From positions 992,001 through 1,056,000 of the forward strand of contig NZ_JADJCO010000005.1 in the NCBI RefSeq assembly GCF_016703145.1: a stretch of 64,000 nucleotides of DNA, in the 5' to 3' direction. Under the pieces are notes generated by a model. The model ran no database searches and was not told the DNA's origin. It saw only the letters and a list, made by a program, of their open reading frames with translations. Both the position numbers and the translations under genes were made by a program. This DNA is from Ottowia sp. Its GTDB lineage: Bacteria; Pseudomonadota; Gammaproteobacteria; Burkholderiales; Burkholderiaceae_C. Shown here piece by piece: positions 16,983 to 26,502 of this stretch; position 1 is the first letter of the stretch, and every line of letters begins with the position of its first letter.

Positions 16983-17597
16983 TCAGCCCGCCGCTTGCGC
17001 GGCGGTGGCTTCGGCCGCCGGCGCGGCGGGCTTGGCCGCGCCGCCACCGGCTTTCTTGCGGGCCGGCGCGATCATCATGATCATCTGCCGGCCTTCGAGC
17101 TTGGGAAACTGCTCGACGAGGATGGTGTCGGCCAGTTCGTCGCGGATGCGGTTGAGCAGGGCCATGCCCAGCTCCTGGTGCGTGATCTCGCGGCCGCGGA
17201 AGCGCAGCGTGACCTTCACCTTGTCGCCATCGGCCAGGAACCGGCGGATGTTGCGCATCTTGATGTTGTAGTCGCCGTCATCGGTACCGGGGCGGAACTT
17301 GACTTCCTTGATTTCGATGACCGTCTGCTTGGCCTTGGCCTCGGCCGCCTTCTTCTGCTCCAGGTACTTGAATCGGCCGTAGTCCATCAGGCGGCAGACG
17401 GGCGGCGTGGCCGTGGCGACGATTTCCACCAGGTCCACATCCAGCTCGCCCGCCATGCGCAGCGCCTCCTGAATGGGCACGACGCCCAGGGGCTCGTTCT
17501 CGGGGCCGTTCAAGCGGACTTCGGGAGCATTGATCTCACGATTCAGACGATGCGCGCGCTCCTCCCGGTGGCGGCGGTCACGAAAATTGGTAGCGAT
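16983..17597 (-). CDS. infC: Translation initiation factor IF-3 (non-canonical ATC start)
   Basis: The IF-3 sequence is continuous back to ATC-GCT-ACC-AAT (ATNFRDRHREERAHRLNREI, then NAPEVRLNGPENEPLGVVPI), preceded by GAGGA at a good distance. The first ATG in frame would remove 28 conserved residues. A rare AUU/AUC-type start is the known basis of IF-3 autoregulation, since IF-3 rejects non-standard start codons. 204 residues: N-domain, lysine-rich linker (LEQKKAAEAKAKQ), C-domain (EIKEVKFRPGTDDGDY), and an unusual Ala-rich 30-residue tail. First of the infC-rpmI-rplT group, downstream of thrS. Confidence 0.93.
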   Translation of the reverse strand: MATNFRDRRHREERAHRLNREINAPEVRLNGPENEPLGVVPIQEALRMAGELDVDLVEIVATATPPVCRLMDYGRFKYLEQKKAAEAKAKQTVIEIKEVKFRPGTDDGDYNIKMRNIRRFLADGDKVKVTLRFRGREITHQELGMALLNRIRDELADTILVEQFPKLEGRQMIMMIAPARKKAGGGAAKPAAPAAEATAAQAAG

Positions 17598-17618
17598 GGT
17601 GTCGGTTCCTCAAATCAA

Positions 17619-17690
17619 ATGCTATAATAAATATAGCTAATACCGCCCGTTTGACGCGGACCAGAGCCGGTTTTTGCTGAAAATCAGGCT
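17619..17690 (+). repeat. Dispersed element, copy 2 (thrS-infC spacer)
   Basis: TATAGCTAATACCGCCCG, then GACGCGGACCAGAGCCGG and TTTTTGCTGAAAATCAGG follow the family frame, with a diverged centre. It overlaps the last codons of thrS and lies upstream of the infC ribosome site. Confidence 0.5.
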
Positions 17691-19591
17691 TTGGAGGCGA
17701 TGTCCTCGGCGATGCGCTTGGCAAACGCTTCGAGAGACACCACGCCGAGGTCTTGGTTACCCCTCGCGCGCACTGCGACGGCGCCAGCTTCCTTTTCCTT
17801 GTCGCCAACGACCAGGATGTAAGGCAGCTTTTGCAACGAATGCTCGCGTATTTTATACGTGATCTTCTCGTTGCGCAGATCGGTTTCGACCCTAAGCCCT
17901 TGATTCCGCAGCGTTTTCGCCACGTGCCGGACGTAGTCGGCCTGCGCGTCGGTGATATTGAGCACCGCCACCTGCACCGGCGCCAGCCAGACCGGCATGG
18001 CGCCGGCGTGGTGCTCGATCAGCATGCCGATGAAGCGCTCCAGGCTGCCGACGATGGCGCGGTGCAGCATCACCGGGTGGGCCCGGCCGCTGGATTCGGT
18101 CACGTACTCGGCGCCCAGGCGCTCTGCCATGTTGAAGTCCACCTGGATCGTGCCGCACTGCCACTGGCGGCCGATGGCGTCGCGCAGCGTGTATTCGATC
18201 TTGGGGCCGTAGAAGGCGCCGTCGCCCGGCGAGATGGCGAATTCCACCCCGGAGCGGCGCAGCGCCTCCATGCAGGCGTGCTCGGCCTTGTCCCACAGCT
18301 CGTCGGAGCCCACGCGCGCATCCGGCCGCGTGGCCACCTTGTAGAGGATGTCGGTGAAGCCGAAGTCGGCATAGACCTTCTGCAACTGCGCCGTGAAGGC
18401 CACGCACTCGTCCAGGATCTGGTCTTCGGTGCAGAAGATGTGGCCGTCGTCCTGCGTGAAGCCGCGCACGCGCATGATGCCGTGCAGGGCGCCGGAGGGC
18501 TCGTTGCGGTGGCACTGGCCGAACTCGCCGTAGCGCAGCGGCAGGTCGCGGTAGCTGCGCAGGCCGTGCTTGAAGATCAGCACGTGGCCAGGGCAGTTCA
18601 TCGGCTTGAGCGCGTAGTCGCGCTTTTCCGACTCGGTGATGAACATGTTCTCGCGGTAGTTCTGCCAGTGGCCCGTCTTCTCCCACAGCGTCTTGTCCAG
18701 GATCTGCGGGCCCTTGACTTCCTGGTAGCCCGTGTCGCGGTACACCTGCCGCATGTACTGCTCCACCGCCTGCCAGATGGCCCAGCCCTTGGGGTGCCAG
18801 AACACCACGCCCGGCGCCACCTCGTCGATGTGGAACAGGTCCAGCTCCCGGCCCAGCCTGCGGTGGTCGCGCTTCTCGGCCTCCTCGATGCGCTGGATGT
18901 AGGCGTCGAGCTGCTTCTTGTCGGCCCAGGCCGTGCCGTAGATGCGCTGCAACTGCTCGTTCTTCGCATCGCCGCGCCAGTAGGCGCCGGCCAGCTTCGT
19001 CAGCTTGAAGGCCTTGAGGAAGCGCGTGTTCGGTACGTGCGGACCGCGGCACATGTCCACGTATTCCTGGTGGTAGTACAGGCCCATCGCCGTTTCATTC
19101 GGCATGTCTTCCACCAGACGCAGCTTGTAGTCCTCGCCGCGCGACTTGAAGACCTCGATCACCTCGGCGCGCGGCGTCATCTTCTTGATCACGTCGTAGT
19201 CCTGTGCAATCAGCTCGCGCATGCGCTGCTCGATGGCCGCCACGTCCTCGGGCGTGAAAGGGCGCTCGTAGGCGATGTCGTAATAGAAGCCCTCCTCGAT
19301 CACCGGGCCGATCACCATCCGCGCCGTCGGGTAGAGCTGCTTGACGGCGTGGCCCACCAGATGCGCCGTGGAATGGCGGATGATCTCCAGGCCCTCCTCG
19401 TCCCTGGGCGTGATGATCTGCAGCTTCGCGTCCTGGTCGATCAGGTCGCTGGCATCGACCAGCCGGCCGTCCACCTTGCCGGCCACCGTCATCTTGGCCA
19501 GGCCCGGGCCGATGGCCTGCGCCACCTCGGCCACCGTCACGGGGCCGGGAAAGTCGCGCTGGGCGCCGTCGGGAAGCGTGATCTGAACCAT
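17684..19591 (-). CDS. thrS: Threonine--tRNA ligase
   Basis: 635 residues, start MVQITLPDGAQRDFPGPVTV: N-terminal TGS domain (1-65), editing domain with HSTAHLVGHAVKQLYP (HxxxH), then the class II core with PMNCPGHVLIFKHGLRSYRD (Zn-binding Cys and His) and the anticodon-binding domain (APVQVAVLNITDAQADYVRH). It charges tRNA-Thr and clears Ser-tRNA-Thr. First gene of the leftward translation cluster. A much longer upstream extension of the frame is spurious. The leader holds a terminator hairpin. Confidence 0.97.
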   Translation of the reverse strand: MVQITLPDGAQRDFPGPVTVAEVAQAIGPGLAKMTVAGKVDGRLVDASDLIDQDAKLQIITPRDEEGLEIIRHSTAHLVGHAVKQLYPTARMVIGPVIEEGFYYDIAYERPFTPEDVAAIEQRMRELIAQDYDVIKKMTPRAEVIEVFKSRGEDYKLRLVEDMPNETAMGLYYHQEYVDMCRGPHVPNTRFLKAFKLTKLAGAYWRGDAKNEQLQRIYGTAWADKKQLDAYIQRIEEAEKRDHRRLGRELDLFHIDEVAPGVVFWHPKGWAIWQAVEQYMRQVYRDTGYQEVKGPQILDKTLWEKTGHWQNYRENMFITESEKRDYALKPMNCPGHVLIFKHGLRSYRDLPLRYGEFGQCHRNEPSGALHGIMRVRGFTQDDGHIFCTEDQILDECVAFTAQLQKVYADFGFTDILYKVATRPDARVGSDELWDKAEHACMEALRRSGVEFAISPGDGAFYGPKIEYTLRDAIGRQWQCGTIQVDFNMAERLGAEYVTESSGRAHPVMLHRAIVGSLERFIGMLIEHHAGAMPVWLAPVQVAVLNITDAQADYVRHVAKTLRNQGLRVETDLRNEKITYKIREHSLQKLPYILVVGDKEKEAGAVAVRARGNQDLGVVSLEAFAKRIAEDIASKA

Positions 19592-20023
19592 GGGGAAAAC
19601 TCCGTGTCTTGAAAATCTGTCTGAGAAAGAGAGGGGTGCGGGCAACAAAAAAGCGCGGCCCAGGCCGCGCTTTGGTATCTTTTTGATAGCGCAACCCCTA
19701 GGATGCGCCTGGACCAACACCGCAAACGGCCTTAAGCCATGCTCCTTCTCCAGATAGTTCGCGGTGTCATAACCAGGGTGCCTTTCTCGCTCTTGCTGTG
19801 GGGCTGGTGATCCGTGGCCGCACCCCGAGGTGCCGCCGAAGCCGCGCATTTTACCCGTTGGATGCCTTCGCGCCCGAACACCTCCCGCCACGCGCTCGCG
19901 TGAAGCCCAGGTAAAGACCGTGCCCGCTCGTCGGCTTTGGTCAGCGCGGCCCCGCGCCAGCCGTTGAAAGCAGCAGGCGGGCGCTGCGCGCTCCGCCCCT
20001 TCCACACAAGGAGCCCACTGTCC
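19592..20023 (-). promoter_or_regulatory. thrS leader with terminator-like hairpin and a 12-codon frame
   Basis: On the minus strand AAAGCGCGGCC pairs with GGCCGCGCTTT, followed by T6 (19647-19677), about 60 bp before the thrS ATG. Further upstream (19732-19770) a 12-codon frame MTPRTIWRRSMA, with two Thr codons and a GAGAAAGG-like ribosome site, precedes it. This could be an attenuated leader or simply the terminator of an upstream transcript. Nothing else is seen in this 432-bp gap. Confidence 0.4.
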
Positions 20024-20395
20024 ATGACCACCCGCCCCTCCCCCCGCACTCGCCGCCTCGCCACCGCCTGCGCGCTGGCGGCCCTGTCCGCCCTCGGCGG
20101 CTGCGTCGTCGCCCCGGCGCCCGCGCCAGGGTATGGCGACCCCTACGGCTACCCGAGCGCCACCGACGTCTATGCCCCCGTCGCCCCGCCCGCGCCCTAC
20201 GTCGAGGTGCAACCCGCCGTCCCCTACCCCGGCGCCGTCTGGATCAATGGTTACTGGAACTGGAGCGGCAACCGCCACACCTGGGTTCCCGGCCGCTACG
20301 ATCGCCCGCGCCCCGGCTGGCGCTGGCAGCCGCGCCGCTGGGAGCGCGCGCCGCGCGGCGGCTGGCATTCGCAGGGCGGCGGCTGGGTGCGTTAA
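20024..20395 (+). CDS. Secreted YXWGXW-repeat-type lipoprotein
   Basis: 123 residues. Signal peptide TRRLATACALAALSALGGC with lipobox LGGC (lipidated Cys at about 27), then a Pro/Tyr/Ala-rich stretch and INGYWNWSGNRHTWVPGRY, RWQPRRWER: aromatic, basic repeats of the kind annotated YXWGXW repeat. Function of the family is unknown; outer-membrane anchoring is predicted. The start follows AAGGAG. It converges on aceA, sharing the terminator at 20.4 kb. Confidence 0.8.
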   Translation: MTTRPSPRTRRLATACALAALSALGGCVVAPAPAPGYGDPYGYPSATDVYAPVAPPAPYVEVQPAVPYPGAVWINGYWNWSGNRHTWVPGRYDRPRPGWRWQPRRWERAPRGGWHSQGGGWVR

Positions 20396-20412
20396 GGCCG
20401 TGGGCCGGCCAC

Positions 20413-20438
20413 GAAAAAGCCACCCCGAAAGGTGGCTT
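20413..20438 (-). terminator. Terminator of aceA
   Basis: AAAAAGCCACC and GGTGGCTT flank a short loop. On the minus strand the hairpin is followed by TTTTTC. It lies about 45 bp past the aceA stop. Confidence 0.75.
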
Positions 20439-20480
20439 CGCTGACCGAGTGCAGGCGCCCTGCAAGCGCCTTGGCCGTGA

Positions 20481-21809
<1,329 letters not shown>

Positions 21810-21882
21810 GAAAAGCTCCAGTGGTGATGTTGAACAAGCTTGGGCGGCAACCGCGTGCGGTGCCGTTGAGGTGAATCATAAC

Positions 21883-21924
21883 TCTTGTATAAGACTTGCG
21901 TCCATTCTTATGTCTTATACAAGA
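21883..21924. promoter_or_regulatory. Paired inverted operator upstream of aceA
   Basis: TCTTGTATAAGAC (21883-21895) and GTCTTATACAAGA (21912-21924) are exact reverse complements. Each 12-mer is itself nearly palindromic, and the two centres are 30 bp apart, about three helical turns. This looks like two sites for one dimeric regulator, perhaps of GntR type, on the same DNA face. No regulator gene lies next to it. Confidence 0.6.
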
Positions 21925-22372
21925 CAAATTTTTATCTATTTGAAATCAATGGGTTGCAACTTCTATTCCTCGATGCGGAATTTTATCTTCCGTATCGAGA
22001 AATTTTGCCGCAATGCAGCATCGCATAATTTCACAATGCGGCGTATTGACCTCTCATCGCGAAATCATCATCCGCCCCGGGCTATTGCGGCACCAGTCCG
22101 GCGGCTTTCACCAGTTCGGCGTGGATCCGAATCTCCTCAGGGATGGTCTGCCTGAGCGGCTTGGCGTCGTCCAGCGCAAGCTCCAGCCCGGATCGGGTTA
22201 GCGGCCCTGGGCATGTTTCATGCCCAAGAACGCGCGGCGGAGTCGGGACCGAGCGGCGAGTCTCCTGCGGAGGCGTGCTTCGTCAAGCGGGGCTTCGTCG
22301 GACTCACGGGCCGGATGCCTGCCCGGCGGGGCCGCTATATATTCCCTGCACCCGCCGCCGCCATCGTCCGCT
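21925..22372. other. Long spacer with a short coding remnant
   Basis: The left part is AT-rich promoter-like DNA. Around 22082-22200 the minus strand reads SGLELALDDAKPLRQTIPEE then IRIHAELVKAAGLVPQ and a stop, resembling the C-terminus of a periplasmic substrate-binding protein, with no recognisable start; probably a gene remnant. GGGCATGTTTCATGCCC (22209-22225) forms a small hairpin before the transporter gene. Confidence 0.3.
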
Positions 22373-23353
22373 TTGCCCACGTCCCCTGCCCCGCCCCCAG
22401 CCCTGGCCTATGGCTGCCTGGCGCTGTCGATGGCGCTGGTGGGCAGCTACGTGGCGCTGTCCAAGCCGCTGGCGGCGGTGTTCCCGGTGCTGCTGCTGGC
22501 GTGGCTGCGCTTCGGCATCGGCGGGGTGGCGATGCTGCACTGGCTGAAAAAGCCGGCCGGCGAACCGCCCATGACGGCGCAGACGCGGAGCCTGCTGTTC
22601 CTCGAATCGTTCCTGGGCAATTTCCTGTTCACGCTGTGCATGATCTCGGGCGTGAAGCTGACCACCGCCGTGTCGGCCGGGGTCATCATGGCGGCCATCC
22701 CGGCGGCGGTGGCGGTGCTGTCTTGGCTGCTGCTGCGCGAGCGGGTAGCGCCGCGCGTGTGGGCGGGCGTGGTCTGCGCGGTCATCGGCATCGGCCTGCT
22801 TTCGCTATCGAAAAGTGAGCTTCCGGCGCATGCTGCGTCTGGGCTAGAGGCCGAAAACTCTTCAAATTTGGTGTGGCTGGGCAACCTGTTGCTGATCGGC
22901 GCCGTGCTGTGCGAAGCCAGCTACGCCGTCATCGGCAAGAAACTGACGGGCGCCCTGGGACCGCGGCGCATCTCGGCGCTGATCAACCTGTGGGGCTTCG
23001 CGCTGAGCACGCCGTTCGGGCTGTGGTTGGCCTGGCGCTTCGACTTTGGCGCCGTGGGCGCCGGCACCTGGGTGCTGCTGGTGTTCTACGCCCTCGCCGC
23101 GTGCATGTGGACCGTGTGGCTGTGGATGACGGGCCTGCGCAGCGTGCCCGCCGCGCAGGCCGGCGTGTTCACCGTGCTGCTGCCGGTCAGCGCGGCGCTG
23201 GTCGGCGTGGTGGTGCTGGGCGAGCGCCTGGGCGGGCTGCAGCTCGCGGCCTTCGCCATCGCGCTGGCGGGCGTGCTGATGGCCACCCTGCCCTCGCGCG
23301 CGAGGCATTCGGCGCGTGGTCAGGCGAGTACACGAAAAAGCCCGAAACCATGA
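22373..23353 (+). CDS. EamA-family (DMT superfamily) transporter
   Basis: About 326 residues with two EamA repeats and roughly ten membrane segments (LAYGCLALSMALVGSYVALS, SAGVIMAAIPAAVAVLSWLL, LVWLGNLLLIGAVLCEASYA, AAQAGVFTVLLPVSAALVGV). Such permeases export metabolites or amino acids; the substrate is unknown. The start is uncertain: a TTG at this position keeps the first membrane helix, while the ATG further upstream adds 51 low-complexity residues. Residues about 144-166 (KSELPAHAASGLEAENSSN) are encoded by a dispersed element inserted in frame between the two repeats. Confidence 0.85.
   Translation: MPTSPAPPPALAYGCLALSMALVGSYVALSKPLAAVFPVLLLAWLRFGIGGVAMLHWLKKPAGEPPMTAQTRSLLFLESFLGNFLFTLCMISGVKLTTAVSAGVIMAAIPAAVAVLSWLLLRERVAPRVWAGVVCAVIGIGLLSLSKSELPAHAASGLEAENSSNLVWLGNLLLIGAVLCEASYAVIGKKLTGALGPRRISALINLWGFALSTPFGLWLAWRFDFGAVGAGTWVLLVFYALAACMWTVWLWMTGLRSVPAAQAGVFTVLLPVSAALVGVVVLGERLGGLQLAAFAIALAGVLMATLPSRARHSARGQASTRKSPKP
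22803..22870 (+). repeat. Dispersed element, copy 3, in frame inside the EamA gene
   Basis: CGCTATCGAAAAGTGAGCTT, a variable centre, GGGCTAGAGGCCGAAAACTC and TTCAAATTTG follow the family frame. Read through in the sense direction it adds about 22 residues without a stop. Confidence 0.65.
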
Positions 23354-23376
23354 AAAAAGCCACCCGAAGGTGGCGT
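23353..23376 (-). terminator. Terminator of the Ala-rich lipoprotein gene
   Basis: GCCACC and GGTGGC pair around CGAA. On the minus strand the hairpin is followed by TTTTTTC. It overlaps the EamA stop codon. Confidence 0.7.
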
Positions 23377-23434
23377 TCCTTGGTCGGACCGGCCGCATCC
23401 AGCGACCGGCTCCGAACAGCGGGCGAACCGTGAA

Positions 23435-23743
23435 TCAGTTCTTGGCGGCGCTGGCAGCGGCGCTGGCGGCGTCGGCCGCAGCGGTGGCGGCGGTCGCAGC
23501 AGCGTTGGCGGCCGCGGCAGCGGCGCTGTCGGCGGCGGCGCCAGCGGCGGACGCGGCATCGCTCACGGCAGCGCCAGCGGCGGAAGCCGCGTCGGCAGCA
23601 GCGGAGGCCGCGCTGTCGGCGGCGGCAGCAGCGGCTTCAGCAGCCGGCGCCGGCGCGGGAGCGGGAGCGGGTTCTTCCTTCTTGCCACAGGCGGCGAGGG
23701 CAGCGGCGGCGATCAGGGCAGCCAGTACAAGCGATTTGTTCAT
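23435..23743 (-). CDS. Alanine-rich small lipoprotein
   Basis: 102 residues. Signal MNKSLVLAALIAAAALAACG with lipobox LAAC, a KKEEPAPAPAPAPAAE linker, then about 65 residues made almost only of Ala with spaced Asp and Ser (DAASAAGAAVSDAASAAGAA), predicted to be a long amphipathic helix. Similar Ala-rich entericidin- or Lpp-like lipoproteins are common in Comamonadaceae, but no function is known. Its own terminator follows. The strong codon repetition also makes the antisense frames look open. Confidence 0.75.
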   Translation of the reverse strand: MNKSLVLAALIAAAALAACGKKEEPAPAPAPAPAAEAAAAAADSAASAAADAASAAGAAVSDAASAAGAAADSAAAAAANAAATAATAAADAASAAASAAKN

Positions 23744-24114
23744 TTCAATGTTCCTTGTTTGAATGAATGACAGGAAATTCCGGAAAGCATCAAGACACTG
23801 AAGACATCACGCGCCCTGACCGAGAGAAAAGCATTCGGGACCTTTCCGCTCAACCTCGAATTATAGCTTGGAGCCTTGCAATTGTGGCTTACCCTGATGC
23901 GCCCGCGCCACGTCAAAACAAAGTGTCACAAGCCCAAGGTCGTAGCAGGAAACCCAGCGCTGCTGCGGCCCAGCCAGCCATCGACGGACTCGCGCAATGC
24001 CAGCCTGCGCTCCGCGGCGGCACCGCAAGCGCCGCCGCGGCGCACGCACCCGGTCGAGCCGCTGCATGACCCACTCGGGCGATCAAGGGGCGCTGGGCAG
24101 ATCGAGCGCGTCGG
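23744..24114. other. Gene-free stretch left of the IS4 element
   Basis: 371 bp holding the promoter side of the lipoprotein gene and then sequence without a supported gene. Short open frames have no family resemblance. It ends with CCTAGG, the left flank of the IS4-type element. Confidence 0.35.
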
Positions 24115-24120
24115 CCTAGG

Positions 24121-25250
24121 ACGCAATACTGTTCAGATAGACAAATGGCCAGCATAATTCGGCTCCATCCAATCCATGGAGGACGGAGCCGATGGCAAGA
24201 ACGCGCAAGGTACTGCCGCACCAGGTCGATGTCGCCCACCTGATCAGCACAGGTGTACTGGCAAGCGTGTGTTCGAGGCCTCTGATCGACGAGGTGCTGG
24301 CCGAGACAGGGCGAGGCAGTCAGCGCAATCGGCTACCCCACAGCCGTACGCGGCCAGAGCGCCTTCCCGCAGGCGCGCCTGCTCGGCCTGGTCGAGTGCG
24401 GCACGCACGCCATCGTGGCCGCCGGCATCGCCGCGTACGCACGCAGCGAGAAGGCGATGGCCACGGAACTGCTGCCGGGCTGGCTGCGCAAGGACATGTT
24501 GGTAATGGCCGACCGGGGCTTCTACAGCTTCAAGCTCTGGGCGCTCGCTTGCGACAGCGGCGCCACGCTGCTGTGGCGCGTGAGTTCCAACATCAAGCTG
24601 GCGGCGCAGCAGGTCCTGCCCGATGGCTCGTACCTGAGCACCGTCTTCGACAGTGAAGACAGCGCCCGGCGGCATGGCCGCACGGTGCGCGTCATCGAGT
24701 ACACGCTGCGCGACTTGGCCGTCCCCACAAAGGACAGCTACCGCCTGGTGACCACTTTGCTCGACCCCGAGCAGGCGCCCGGCCAAGAATTGGCGGCGCT
24801 GTACCACGAGCGCTGGGAGATCGAGGGTGTGTTCGATGAGTTCAAGACGCACCTGCGCGCCAGCAGCACCGTGCTGCGCAGCAAGACGCCCGATCTGGTG
24901 AAGCAGGAACCGTGGGGGCTGCTGCTGGCGCACTTCGCCATCCGCCAACTCATGGCACAAGCGGCTTGGCAGCGCGCACTCGACCCGGATCGCCTGAGCT
25001 TCAGCCACGCGGCGCGCGTGATCAAACGCAAGATGCCGCAAGCCGCGGCCGTTCCCCCTGAGCGCCTCGAAAGCTGGCGTGAGTCCCTGCTGGCCGAGAT
25101 TGCCCGTGGTCGCTGCGTTAGTAGCCGCGGACGCCTCAACCCGCGCGGAGTCAAGCGCAAGATGAGCAGCTTCACCGTCCGCCATCGCGGCGCGTTGCTC
25201 CACCAGCGACATCAGCCCACGCCAGTGCTGCGTATCTGAACAGTATTGCG
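24121..25250 (+). mobile_element. IS4-family insertion sequence, internally deleted
   Basis: CGCAATACTGTTCAGATA (24122-24139) and its exact reverse complement (25233-25250) form 18-bp perfect terminal repeats. The hexamer CCTAGG occurs directly outside both ends (24115-24120, 25251-25256), with one extra A at the left, and may be the target duplication. At 1.13 kb it is shorter than a complete IS4 element because the transposase gene has lost its middle. Confidence 0.8.
24192..25239 (+). pseudogene. IS4-family transposase with internal deletion
   Basis: The N-terminal frame MARTRKVLPHQVDVAHLIST, then GVLASVCSRPLIDEVLAETG, jumps after SQRNRLP to a second frame beginning FPQARLLGLVECGTHAIVAA. 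Roughly 80-130 family residues between them, expected to include the first catalytic Asp, are missing. The rest is good: VMADRGFYSFKLW (second Asp) and the Y-2-R-3-E-6-K signature YHERWEIEGVFDEFK. The stop lies inside the right terminal repeat. Cannot encode an active enzyme but the element could be moved in trans. Confidence 0.8.
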
Positions 25251-25321
25251 CCTAGGGCACGATGCGGCGGAACGTCTCGCGCCCCAGGAATGCGCCCTGC
25301 GGCAACCCGGTCAGAGCAGTT

Positions 25322-26446
25322 TCAGGCGTCGTCATGCAGCCACCCCGCTTCCTTCCATTGCGCCAGCAGGAATTGGGCGTCCTCGCTTAGCCGGGCCACC
25401 TGGCCGGCGCCGAGGCTGCGCTCGTCCGCCAGTTGCCGCATCAGCCGAGCATCGCGGCCGCTGGCGCGGTAGCCCTCGCCGTTGATGAAGACGTGCCGCT
25501 CGTCGTACATCATGCGCGTGCGGCGGTCGAGCGCCACGCCGCCGGCCGCGTCGCCCCGCGCGGGTGGCGTGTCGAACCAGACGTTCGGCTTGGGCTCGGT
25601 CAGCCACTCGCCCAGCAGCATGGCCAGTTGCGCGGGGTCGCGCAGCGCCCGCTCCACGGCGTCGCGCGCGAAGTCGAACATCGCCGGCGGCACCGCGCCA
25701 GGCGCCGCCACGGCCGCCTGTCCGGGGTCGCGGTAGGCGGCGTCGCCCAGCCCGTCTCCGGCCTCGTCCGCCAGGCGCTGCAGCAGCTCGCGCGCCAGCT
25801 CGCCGCGCGCCGGCTGGCGAAAGCCGATGGAATAGGTCATGCATTCGCCCAGGGCCACGCCGTCGTGCGCCCAGCGCGGCGGCAGGTACAGCATGTCGCC
25901 GGGATCAAGGACGTATTCCTCTTCCGGCTCGAAATCGGCCAGAATCTTGAGCGGCAGGCCTTCGACCAGCCGCAGGTCCTTCTGCCGCCCGATGCGCCAG
26001 CGGCGCCGGCCGTGGGCCTGCAGCAAGAACACGTCGTAGCTGTCGAAGTGCGGCCCCACGCCGCCGCCCTCGGTGGCGTAGCTGATCATGACGTCGTCCA
26101 GCCGCGCATCGGGCACGAAGCGGAACTGCCGCAGCAGCGCATGGACCCCGGCATGGTGCAGATCGACGCCCTGTACCAGCAAGGTCCAGTCCGGCTGGCC
26201 GAGGGGCGGCAGGCCGCGGCGCGGCAGCGGGCCCTGGCGCAGCGTCCAGCGGCCGCCGCCGTGGCGCAGCAGGCGCGACTCCACCGCCGCATCGGCCGCC
26301 AGGTCGAACAGCGCCGGCCGCGACAGCAGCGGCTGGAAGCCGGGGATGGCCTGGCGCACCAGCAGGGGTTTCTTCTGCCAGTGCCGCTTCATGAATTGCG
26401 CGGGCGACAGGCCGCCCAGCAGGCGCAGGGGTTGGGAGATGTCCAT
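25322..26446 (-). CDS. Cupin/JmjC-type ribosomal protein oxygenase (RoxA/YcfD-like)
   Basis: About 374 residues. N-terminal LGGLSPAQFMKRHWQKKPLL is the family start; the Fe(II)-binding motif is GPHFDSYDVFLLQ (HxD) with the distal His in PPRWAHDGVALG, then a winged-helix-like C-terminal region (FINGEGYRASGRDARLMRQL). YcfD/RoxA hydroxylates an arginine of ribosomal protein L16, using 2-oxoglutarate and O2. Start at MDISQPL is preferred to MRMLGG six codons earlier. Divergent from the FKBP gene with 56 bp between starts. Confidence 0.88.
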   Translation of the reverse strand: MDISQPLRLLGGLSPAQFMKRHWQKKPLLVRQAIPGFQPLLSRPALFDLAADAAVESRLLRHGGGRWTLRQGPLPRRGLPPLGQPDWTLLVQGVDLHHAGVHALLRQFRFVPDARLDDVMISYATEGGGVGPHFDSYDVFLLQAHGRRRWRIGRQKDLRLVEGLPLKILADFEPEEEYVLDPGDMLYLPPRWAHDGVALGECMTYSIGFRQPARGELARELLQRLADEAGDGLGDAAYRDPGQAAVAAPGAVPPAMFDFARDAVERALRDPAQLAMLLGEWLTEPKPNVWFDTPPARGDAAGGVALDRRTRMMYDERHVFINGEGYRASGRDARLMRQLADERSLGAGQVARLSEDAQFLLAQWKEAGWLHDDA

Positions 26447-26502
26447 GCCGCCGAGCATACGCAAGCGCGGCCGCGTTCATCGGGCGATGCGACAATCGCG
26501 CG

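Noticed and set aside
19592..19770. T-box riboswitch upstream of thrS
   Set aside because: No specifier loop or T-box sequence is visible, and T-boxes are essentially absent from this bacterial group.
17684..20368. Extended 894-residue thrS frame
   Set aside because: The extra N-terminal residues cross a terminator hairpin and a lipoprotein gene; the family start is MVQITLPDG.
22220..22372. Upstream ATG for the EamA transporter
   Set aside because: It adds about 50 Arg/Ser/Pro-rich residues unlike the family and lacks a ribosome site.
23435..23743. Repetitive GCC/GGC tract as a CRISPR or tandem repeat array
   Set aside because: The repeats are irregular and explained by an Ala-rich reading frame with signal peptide.
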